This document shows, in pieces, positions 1 to 5,656 of a DNA stretch of 8,246 nt. Location of the stretch: NCBI GenBank assembly GCA_005879505.1, contig VBKQ01000383.1, forward strand, positions 1-8,246, given 5' to 3'. Position 1 is the first letter of the stretch. Each line of letters begins with the position of its first letter. The translations under genes were made by a program, and so were the position numbers. Source of the stretch: Deltaproteobacteria bacterium (GTDB taxonomy: Bacteria > Myxococcota > Myxococcia > Myxococcales > 40CM-4-68-19). The notes under the pieces are model-generated. The model ran no database searches. It saw only the letters and a program-made list of their open reading frames with translations, and was not told the DNA's origin.

Positions 1-183
1 GAGCAGACGCCGATCACCCGCTTGCGCGGCCAGTGGCGCGAGTACGAAGGCATCCCCGTGATGCCGACCTTCCACCCCGCCTACCTGCTGCGCAGCCCCG
101 CCGAGAAGGGCAAGGTGTGGGAAGATCTGAAGCAGGTGATGAAGAGGCTGCGGATTCCCATCCCCAAGGGAGGCGCGTCGTGA
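1..183 (+). CDS. Family 4 uracil-DNA glycosylase, C-terminal 60 residues (5' end outside window)
   Basis: Only the end of the gene is present, read in frame 1 from the first base to TGA at 181-183. The family removes uracil from DNA at the start of base excision repair. The visible part has the hallmark C-terminal motif MPTFHPAYLLR (histidine codon at 73-75), which corresponds to the conserved HP[AS]YLLR active-site segment of family 4 enzymes. It is preceded by a TPITRLRGQW stretch typical of the same fold, and followed by a basic helix and tail (KGKVWEDLKQVMKRL). The iron-sulfur cysteines expected in family 4 lie upstream and cannot be checked. The stop overlaps the GTG start of nfeD (GTGA), so the two are probably translationally coupled. 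A related uracil glycosylase superfamily member is the alternative, but the motif strongly favours family 4. Confidence 0.88.
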   Translation, partial: EQTPITRLRGQWREYEGIPVMPTFHPAYLLRSPAEKGKVWEDLKQVMKRLRIPIPKGGAS

Positions 184-1469
184 TCCTCGCACTCCTGCTC
201 GCGGCCGGCCCCGTCGTGCACTACGCCGAGTTTACCGGCTCCGTCGATCCCGGCTCGGGCGCATATCTGATCGCCGCCATCCACGGAGCGCAGGAGAGGG
301 GCGTCGAGGCGCTGGTCGTCCGGATCGACACCCCCGGGGGCCTGCTCACCACGACCCGCGACATCGTCCAGGCGGAGTTGAACGCCAAGGTCCCGATCGT
401 GTTCTGGGTGGGCCCGCCCGGGGCTCGCGCCGGGTCTGCCGGAGTTTTCCTGACCATGGCGGCGCACGTGGCGGCGATGGCGCCCTCCACCAACATCGGA
501 GCGGCCCATCCGGTGGCGCTCGGCTCGCCCGACGAGAACAAGAAGGGCGAGCAGAACATGATGTTCCAGAAGCTGGAGAACGACACCGCGGCGTTCGTCA
601 AAGGCATCGCCGAGCGCAGGTCGCGCAACGTCGAATGGGCGGAGAAGGCGGTGCGGCAGAGCGAGAGCGTCACCGCCTCCAAGGCGCTCGAGCTGCACGC
701 AATCGATCTCATCGCCGAAGACCTGCCGGAGCTCCTGCGCAAGATCGACGGGCGCAAGATCGATCTCGGCGGGGGCGAGAAGCGCACGCTCCACACCGCC
801 AGCGCGGAGGTACGCAACGTGCCCTGGGCCGTGAAGGACGAGGTCCTGCACGGGCTCGCCAATCCCGAGGTCGCGTATCTGATCGCGATGCTCGGGGTAA
901 TCGGCGTCATGCTCGAGCTGTTCCATCCGGGGACCGTCGTTCCGGGCGTGGTGGGCGGCATCTGTCTGGTGATCGCCGCCATCGCCTTCCAGATGCTTCC
1001 GGTGAACGCCGGCGCGCTGTTGCTCATCGTCCTCGGGATCGGCTTCTTCGTCGCCGAGATGTACGTCGGCGGCCACGGCGGGTTCGTCGCCGCGGGGCTG
1101 GTCTGCGTGGTCATCGGATCGCTCTTGCTGATCGGGCCCGTGGACAAGAGCTTCTACGCGGATGCGGATTTCGGGCTCGGCTGGCGTATCGTCGCGCCGG
1201 TGGGCGCCGCGATGGCGGTGATCGCCGGAACGCTGGCCTGGAAGCTCTCCTCCAGCGTGCGGCAACCGCTGCGCTCGGGCGGCTACTCGCTGATCGGGGA
1301 GATCGGCGAGGTGCGCGAAGACGGAACCGTGCTGGTCGCCGGCGAGCTGTGGAAGGCGTCCAGCGCACAGCCGTTGACTCCCGGCGGCCGCGCGCGCGTG
1401 CTCGCCGTGCATGGGCTCACCCTCGAAGTGGCGCCCGAGGGCGCCGCACTGACAAAGGCAACGTCATGA
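180..1469 (+). CDS. nfeD: Long-form NfeD membrane-bound serine protease (ClpP-like fold)
   Basis: Predicted 429-residue membrane protease of the NfeD / PH1510 type, which works with SPFH proteins in membrane quality control. Domains in order: a short hydrophobic N-terminal segment (residues 2-15, likely signal peptide); a ClpP/SppA-like protease domain to about residue 200, with VRIDTPGG, ARAGSAG (probable nucleophile Ser86) and MAPSTNIGAAHP; a hydrophobic region of roughly 231-355 holding four or five membrane helices; and a C-terminal OB-fold NfeD domain (about 370-425, starting SLIGEIGEV). By alignment in memory with PH1510 (Ser97/Lys138), the catalytic lysine is Lys131 in FQKLEND. GTG at 180 is chosen because AGGGAGG (about 167-173) sits six bases upstream and the start overlaps the previous stop. 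An open frame extends back to 33 but lies on the glycosylase gene and is not protein-like. The stop overlaps the slipin ATG (ATGA), the classic NfeD-stomatin partnership. Confidence 0.93.
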   Translation: MILALLLAAGPVVHYAEFTGSVDPGSGAYLIAAIHGAQERGVEALVVRIDTPGGLLTTTRDIVQAELNAKVPIVFWVGPPGARAGSAGVFLTMAAHVAAMAPSTNIGAAHPVALGSPDENKKGEQNMMFQKLENDTAAFVKGIAERRSRNVEWAEKAVRQSESVTASKALELHAIDLIAEDLPELLRKIDGRKIDLGGGEKRTLHTASAEVRNVPWAVKDEVLHGLANPEVAYLIAMLGVIGVMLELFHPGTVVPGVVGGICLVIAAIAFQMLPVNAGALLLIVLGIGFFVAEMYVGGHGGFVAAGLVCVVIGSLLLIGPVDKSFYADADFGLGWRIVAPVGAAMAVIAGTLAWKLSSSVRQPLRSGGYSLIGEIGEVREDGTVLVAGELWKASSAQPLTPGGRARVLAVHGLTLEVAPEGAALTKATS

Positions 1470-2266
1470 TCGCCTGGGTATTCGTCGTTCCCGTCCTGTT
1501 CTGGATCATCTCCGGCCTGCGCGTCATCCAGGAATACGAGTCGGGAGTCATCTTCCGCCTCGGGCGCTTCGCGGAGGTGAAGCGCGCGGGCCTCAACTGG
1601 ATCGTCCCCGGAGTGGACCGGATGGTGAAGGTGGATCTGCGCACCGTCACCCGGGACGTGCCGCCCCAGGACGTGATCACCCACGACAACGTCAGCCTGA
1701 AGGTCTCGGCCGTCATCTACTTCCGCGTCATCGACGCGGAGAAGGCAATCATCCAGGTGGAGAACTTCCTCTACGCCACCTCGCAGCTCTCGCAGACCAC
1801 GTTGCGCAGCACGCTGGGCAAGCTGGATCTCGACGATCTGCTGGCCCAGCGCGAGAAGATCAACAAGGAGCTCCAGCAGGTCCTCGACCTGCACACCGAG
1901 CCTTGGGGCATCAAGGTGACCGCCGTCGAAGTCAAGGCTATCGACCTTCCGCCGGAGATGCAGCGGGCGATGGCGCGGCAGGCCGAGGCGGAGCGCGAGC
2001 GGCGCGCCAAGGTCATCGCCGCCGAGGGCGAGTACCAGGCGGCGGAGAAGCTGGGGATGGCCGCGGACGTGATCCAGGCCCACCCTTCCGCGCTGCAACT
2101 GCGCTATCTGCAGACGCTGGTCGAGATCAGCGCCGAGAAGGCGAGCACTACAATCTTTCCGGTGCCCATCGATCTCCTCACGCCCTTCATCAAGCTTGCC
2201 CAGGGCGCCGCCGACCAGCAGCAGCTTCCGCCGCAGCGCGTTCCCATCGGAGTGACGCGTGAGTGA
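1466..2266 (+). CDS. SPFH/stomatin-family slipin, partner of NfeD
   Basis: A 266-residue membrane scaffold protein of the slipin (stomatin/prohibitin, SPFH) family, which oligomerises at the cytoplasmic membrane and is paired with NfeD proteases. It has one N-terminal membrane segment (about residues 2-18), then an SPFH domain with hallmark segments YESGVIFRLGRF, PGVDRMVKVDLRTVTRDVPPQ and DNVSLKVSAVIYFRV. A charged helical stretch suited to coiled-coil formation begins at MQRAMARQAEAERERRAK (from residue 165). A hydrophobic C-terminal segment, STTIFPVPIDLL, starts at residue 227. In the archaeal pair PH1510/PH1511 the protease cuts a hydrophobic C-terminal stretch of the stomatin, so this segment is a candidate substrate site (inference). 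Length is normal for slipins. It starts at ATG inside the nfeD stop and overlaps kdd by 8 nt. Confidence 0.94.
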   Translation: MIAWVFVVPVLFWIISGLRVIQEYESGVIFRLGRFAEVKRAGLNWIVPGVDRMVKVDLRTVTRDVPPQDVITHDNVSLKVSAVIYFRVIDAEKAIIQVENFLYATSQLSQTTLRSTLGKLDLDDLLAQREKINKELQQVLDLHTEPWGIKVTAVEVKAIDLPPEMQRAMARQAEAERERRAKVIAAEGEYQAAEKLGMAADVIQAHPSALQLRYLQTLVEISAEKASTTIFPVPIDLLTPFIKLAQGAADQQQLPPQRVPIGVTRE

Positions 2267-3263
2267 TCCGTACGGGCTCCGGCGGGTAGTGCGTCCCAAG
2301 GGCGTGCTGCCGCAGCAGGCGGAGGTGATCGATCCCCACCTCCCGCTCGGGCCCGACGAGCTCGCAATCGACGTCGAGCGCCTCAACATCGACGCCGCGT
2401 CGTTCCGGCAGCTGCAGCAGGAGTGCGCGGCCGACGTGCCCCGGATCGCTTCCCGGATCCGCGAGATCGTGGCGGCGCGCGGCAAGATGCAGAATCCGGT
2501 CACCGGGTCGGGCGGCATGCTGATCGGGCGGGTGGCGGAGATCGGACCCGAGCATCCCGCGCGCGCGCAGCTCAGGCGCGGCGACCGCGTCGCCACCCTG
2601 GTCTCCCTCACGTTGACCCCACTCGTCCTGGACGATATCCAGGCCGTCCATCCGCACGCCGAGCGCGTGGACGTCAAAGGGAGCGCCGTCTTGTTCGCGA
2701 GCGGCCTCTGGGCGCGCATGCCGGAAGATCTGCCGGAAGCGACGGCGCTCGCGGTCCTCGACGTCTGCGGTGCGCCGGCCTGGGTGGCGCGGCTCGCCTC
2801 GAAAGGACAGCGGGTCCTGGTGCTGGGCGCGGGCAAGAGCGGTTCGCTCGCCTGCGCGCAGGCGCGAAAGAATGGGGCGCATGTCACCGCCTTGGATTAC
2901 CGCCGCGACGCCGCCCAGCGCCTCGTCTCCGACGGTCTCGCCGACGCATGGATCGCCGCAGACGCGACGAAGCCGCTCGAGATCTACGCCCAGACGCGTG
3001 GTGCGTTCGATCTGGTGGTGAACTGCGCGAGCGTTCCCGGCACCGAGATGGCGAGCATCCTCTCCGCGCGCGACGGCGGCGAGGTCCTCTTCTTCAGCAT
3101 GGCCACTTCGTTCACCGCGGCCGCCCTCGGCGCGGAGGGCGCCGGCAAGGACGTGCGCCTGACGATCGGAAACGGGTACGCGCAGGGGCACGCGAAGCTC
3201 GCGCTCGATCTAGTGCGCGCGACACCGGCGCTGCAGAGGATCTTCGGCGATCGGGTGGCTTGA
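2259..3263 (+). CDS. kdd: L-erythro-3,5-diaminohexanoate dehydrogenase (lysine fermentation)
   Basis: A 334-residue NAD(P)-dependent oxidative deaminase of the lysine fermentation pathway. It converts L-erythro-3,5-diaminohexanoate to 5-amino-3-oxohexanoate and ammonia in the cytoplasm. The N-terminal part (LRRVVRPKGVLPQ, VERLNIDAASF) and the strongly diagnostic NPVTGSGGM (residues 79-87) match the Kdd family as I know it. A medium-chain-dehydrogenase-like Rossmann domain follows, with VLVLGAGKSG (glycine loop 190-195), then FDLVVNCASVPGTEM and VLFFSMATSF. GTG at 2259 is preferred: CGGAG lies about six bases upstream, and MSDPYGLRRV is a family-like N-terminus. The start lies within the slipin coding end (GTGAGTGA). 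Its pathway partner kamD is about 4.5 kb downstream in another transcription unit, which supports the assignment. A generic zinc-type alcohol dehydrogenase is unlikely given the N-terminal motifs. Confidence 0.9.
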   Translation: MSDPYGLRRVVRPKGVLPQQAEVIDPHLPLGPDELAIDVERLNIDAASFRQLQQECAADVPRIASRIREIVAARGKMQNPVTGSGGMLIGRVAEIGPEHPARAQLRRGDRVATLVSLTLTPLVLDDIQAVHPHAERVDVKGSAVLFASGLWARMPEDLPEATALAVLDVCGAPAWVARLASKGQRVLVLGAGKSGSLACAQARKNGAHVTALDYRRDAAQRLVSDGLADAWIAADATKPLEIYAQTRGAFDLVVNCASVPGTEMASILSARDGGEVLFFSMATSFTAAALGAEGAGKDVRLTIGNGYAQGHAKLALDLVRATPALQRIFGDRVA

Positions 3264-3264
3264 G

Positions 3265-3849
3265 ATGGTGCGCGATGCGTGCGCCGTGGTCCTCGCCGGC
3301 GGGGAGAGCCGCCGGTTCGGCAGCGACAAGGCGCTGGCGCAGTTCCGGGGCGAGCCCCTGATCTCGCGCGTCGTCCGCGAGCTGCGCGCGGCGGGCTTCG
3401 CGCAGGTCGCCCTCGCCGCCAAGGACCCGGACAAGTACGAAGCGGTCGCCGGCGGGGCCGAGCTCCTGCACGATGTCCGCCCCATTCAAACCCCGCTCGC
3501 CGGCCTGGCTGCGGGCTTGCGCGCGTCTCGCTACCCGCTGGTCTTCGCCTGCGCCGCGGACATGCCGTTCGCGGCCGACGGCGCCTTGATCGATGCCCTG
3601 ATCGCTGCCATCGCCGATCACGACGTCGCGGTGCCGCAGGCGGGCGGCTCTCTTCAACCGCTCTGCGCGCTCTGGCGCCGCGAGCCCTGCCTGAAGGTGG
3701 CGGAAGAGTTGCTCGCCGCGCCCAGGGCCATGGGTCCCCGCGCGATCCTGCCGCTCGTGCGCGCCGCCAAGCTCGAATGGGCGGACATCCGCCCGTTCCT
3801 CGACGCCGACACGCCCCAGGTCCTACGCGAGCTGGAGCTCGGTCCGTAG
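3265..3849 (+). CDS. mobA: Molybdenum cofactor guanylyltransferase MobA
   Basis: A 194-residue nucleotidyltransferase that attaches GMP to molybdopterin to make the bis-MGD form of the molybdenum cofactor in the cytoplasm. The N-terminal signature LAGGESRRFGSDKAL (residues 10-24) is the GTP-binding loop with the DK pair typical of MobA. HDVRPIQTPLAGLAAGL and CAADMPF (Asp99, the likely metal ligand) follow in the expected order, then LQPLCALWRR. The LAGG and DK residues favour MobA over MocA-type cytidylyltransferases, which usually have LAAG and K-L-L. Length is close to E. coli MobA. ATG begins one base after the kdd stop with only a weak GGTGG upstream, suggesting coupling to kdd translation. 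No functional link to Kdd is obvious; co-transcription may be incidental. The last 27 bases overlap the end of the opposing PLP-enzyme gene. Confidence 0.93.
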   Translation: MVRDACAVVLAGGESRRFGSDKALAQFRGEPLISRVVRELRAAGFAQVALAAKDPDKYEAVAGGAELLHDVRPIQTPLAGLAAGLRASRYPLVFACAADMPFAADGALIDALIAAIADHDVAVPQAGGSLQPLCALWRREPCLKVAEELLAAPRAMGPRAILPLVRAAKLEWADIRPFLDADTPQVLRELELGP

Positions 3850-5016
3850 CGCGGCGCCGAGCCGCGCGAGCTGGTCCTCGGAGTTGTAAGCCTGCGCGGA
3901 GATCCGGACGAGCTGCCTCGGCCAAGCCGGGAACGGCATCACCGGCACCTCGATGCGATGCTTCTCGAGCAGCGCGCGCTGCAACGGATGCCAGAGGACG
4001 ACGCCGCGCGCGGGCGGCGGGTCGCCGGTCGCGTCGGGTAGAGGAACCGACGCAAGCGAGCCGAGCATCTGTTCCGGGGCCGGCTCTGAAACCCGAAGGG
4101 CATCGCAGAGCAGCTTGCGGCCGCGCACCGCCAGCGCGTGGTTGCGCTCCATCAGCTCGGCCCAGCCTCCCGGCAACAGAGAGCCGAGGAAGCCCAGCGC
4201 ATGCGGGATGCAGAGGAACGGCGTCGGATCGTCCGTTCCCAGCCAGTCGAACTCGAGGCGGAAGCGCGACCGATCCGTCCGCGGCGCGTTCGCCCCATGG
4301 CTGATCACCAGCGGGCGGATCCGCTCCTGCCGCTCGCGGCGGACGTACAAGAACGCCGCACCCTTCGGCGCGCACAGCCACTTGTGACAGTTGCCCGTGA
4401 AGTATGCTGCCCCGATCGCGCGTACGTTCAGCGGGAGCATGCCCGGAGCATGGGCGCCGTCGATGATCGTATCGATTCCGCGCTCGTTCAGGCGGCCCAC
4501 GATCTGGTCCACCGGGAAGACTAGCCCCGTCGGGCTTGTGACCTGGTCGAGCAGCACCAGCCGCGTCCGCGGAGTCACGCTGCCCAGCACCGCATCGGTG
4601 ACCTGCGCGGGACCGGCGATGGGCCATGGGACCGCAGCGACGACCACTTTCGCGCCGTGCTTCTCGTGCCAGCGCAGGGCGTTGCGGCAGGCATTGTACG
4701 CGTGGTCGGTCGTGAGCAGCTCGTCGCCGGGCTGAAGTTCCAGGGAACGGATGACGGTGTTGACGCCCGTGGTCGCGTTGGGCACGAACGCGAGATCGTC
4801 GGGATCCGCGCCGATGAACTGCCCGAGCGCCGCGCGGGCATCGTCGAGCAAGCCCTCCAGGTCGCGGGCGAGGAATTGCAGGGGCTGCCGTTCCATCCGC
4901 GCCCGCAGCTCGGCCTGCGCCTCCAGCACGGGGCGCGGGCAAGCGCCGAACGAGCCGTGGTTGAGGAAATCGATCTTCGGATCGAGGGTCCAGTGATGCG
5001 CGAGCGGACTACCCAC
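3823..5016 (-). CDS. Class V PLP-dependent enzyme, isopenicillin-N-epimerase-like
   Basis: A 397-residue fold-type I PLP enzyme of the class V aminotransferase family. The N-terminal FLNHGSFGACP (residues 17-27) is the hallmark of the subgroup annotated as isopenicillin N epimerase or related lyases. FVPNATTGVN is the phosphate-binding region, IIDGAHAPGM carries the pyridine-nitrogen aspartate (Asp186) and His188, and GNCHKWLCAPKG supplies the Schiff-base lysine (Lys212). The small C-terminal domain ends with PRQLVRISAQAYNSEDQLARL, which includes the conserved arginine plus the N-E-D element. Substrate cannot be told from sequence: members include epimerases, cysteine-sulfoxide lyases and desulfurase-like enzymes, and penicillin synthesis is not implied. 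The GTG start overlaps the stop of the DUF4230 gene by 8 nt, so the two are likely co-transcribed. The 3' end converges on mobA with a 27-bp overlap. Confidence 0.88.
   Translation of the reverse strand: MGSPLAHHWTLDPKIDFLNHGSFGACPRPVLEAQAELRARMERQPLQFLARDLEGLLDDARAALGQFIGADPDDLAFVPNATTGVNTVIRSLELQPGDELLTTDHAYNACRNALRWHEKHGAKVVVAAVPWPIAGPAQVTDAVLGSVTPRTRLVLLDQVTSPTGLVFPVDQIVGRLNERGIDTIIDGAHAPGMLPLNVRAIGAAYFTGNCHKWLCAPKGAAFLYVRRERQERIRPLVISHGANAPRTDRSRFRLEFDWLGTDDPTPFLCIPHALGFLGSLLPGGWAELMERNHALAVRGRKLLCDALRVSEPAPEQMLGSLASVPLPDATGDPPPARGVVLWHPLQRALLEKHRIEVPVMPFPAWPRQLVRISAQAYNSEDQLARLGAALRTELQLA
3849..3867 (+). terminator. GC-rich hairpin immediately after mobA, candidate terminator
   Basis: GCGCGGC (3849-3855) and GCCGCGC (3861-3867) form a perfect 7-bp stem around a five-base loop, starting on the last base of the mobA stop codon. 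No T-tract follows, so this is not a canonical intrinsic terminator. It also lies inside the coding end of the opposing aminotransferase gene. The position fits transcript ending or 3'-end protection of the plus-strand operon, but stems of this kind also arise by chance in GC-rich coding DNA. Confidence 0.3.
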
Positions 5017-5590
5017 GCTGCGGCTCGGGCGAGAGCTTCTCCACGAACGCGACCTCCGAGAAGCCGAGCCCGACGAAAAGCGACCGCAGCGACTGCCGGG
5101 CCGATTCCCGCGCCCGCTCCTGTAGCACCTTGTCGGCGACGACTTCCGCCTCGAAGGCGTTGCGCGCCCGCTCGAAGAGCTGCGCGGTCTGTTCCGAGTT
5201 CAGGTTCGACCCGATGATCTCGACCTCGGCGGGCCGCAGCTCGACCTCGGTCTGGACCCGGGGCAGCACCACTTCCACGCGGCGTCCGGTCACGCGCAGG
5301 GAGTCGGTGTCGAGCTTGCGCAGGTCGAGCCCGAGGTGCGCGACGGCGAATACGATCGCGCGCCCGCGCGGAGGCCGCACCGTATAGCTCGCCCACTGGG
5401 CGAGCGAGGCCCAGACCGTTGCCTGCTCGCGCGGGTCGGGGGAGAAATCGATCTTTTTGTAGAGCGAGACATCCAGTGTCTCCAGGCGCGCCACTTCCCG
5501 GATCTTCAGCACCAGGGCGGGCGCGTCGGGCAGGCGCGCCTCCCGGTGCGAGAGATGCCAGACCAGGCCTCGCGAGGCCAAGGGAGACAT
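5009..5590 (-). CDS. DUF4230-family protein without visible membrane anchor
   Basis: A 193-residue protein whose residues about 25-180 resemble DUF4230 (function unknown). Recognisable pieces, in order, are LVLKIREVARLETLDVSLYK, WASYTVRPPRGRAIVFAVAH, LGLDLRKLDTDSLRV, RRVEVVLPRVQ and a long C-terminal helix FERARNAFEAEVVADKVLQE, ending in LGFSEVAFVEKL. In many family members the domain follows an N-terminal transmembrane helix or lipid anchor. Here residues 1-24 contain none, so the protein looks cytoplasmic, or the true start is missed. ATG at 5590 is chosen because AAGG lies seven bases upstream (5598-5601, minus strand) and the frame upstream runs antisense through the hydrolase gene with non-protein-like composition. 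It is first in a two-gene unit with the PLP enzyme and divergent from the hydrolase. Function is not known. Confidence 0.78.
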   Translation of the reverse strand: MSPLASRGLVWHLSHREARLPDAPALVLKIREVARLETLDVSLYKKIDFSPDPREQATVWASLAQWASYTVRPPRGRAIVFAVAHLGLDLRKLDTDSLRVTGRRVEVVLPRVQTEVELRPAEVEIIGSNLNSEQTAQLFERARNAFEAEVVADKVLQERARESARQSLRSLFVGLGFSEVAFVEKLSPEPQRG

Positions 5591-5599
5591 TCGCCTACC

Positions 5600-5628
5600 T
5601 TGACCTCCGTCGCCGCTCTCTCTAGGGT
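5600..5628 (+). promoter_or_regulatory. Housekeeping-sigma-type promoter for the hydrolase gene
   Basis: TTGACC (5600-5605, five of six matches to the -35 consensus), a 17-base spacer, and TAGGGT (5623-5628), a -10 form common in high-GC bacteria. This predicts a transcript start near 5635-5637 and a leader of about 20 bases carrying the GGAGGAG ribosome site at 5648-5654. It occupies a 66-bp divergent spacer, which must also hold the minus-strand promoter; I could not recognise that one. TTGACC partly coincides with the minus-strand ribosome-binding region. Confidence 0.6.
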
Positions 5629-5656
5629 GCGCCCGCAAAATTGCCCCGGAGGAGCC

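Noticed and set aside
33..179. Upstream start for nfeD
   Set aside because: The region codes the glycosylase C-terminus in another frame; GTG at 180 has a strong ribosome site and gives a signal-peptide-like N-terminus.
1283..2887. 534-residue minus-strand open frame opposite slipin and kdd
   Set aside because: Composition reflects antisense codon bias; both plus-strand genes are clear family members.
2984..4942. 652-residue open frame on the minus strand across kdd, mobA and the PLP gene
   Set aside because: Arg/Pro/Ala/Gly-rich low-complexity translation, no family motif, and opposite or offset to well-supported genes: a shadow of high GC.
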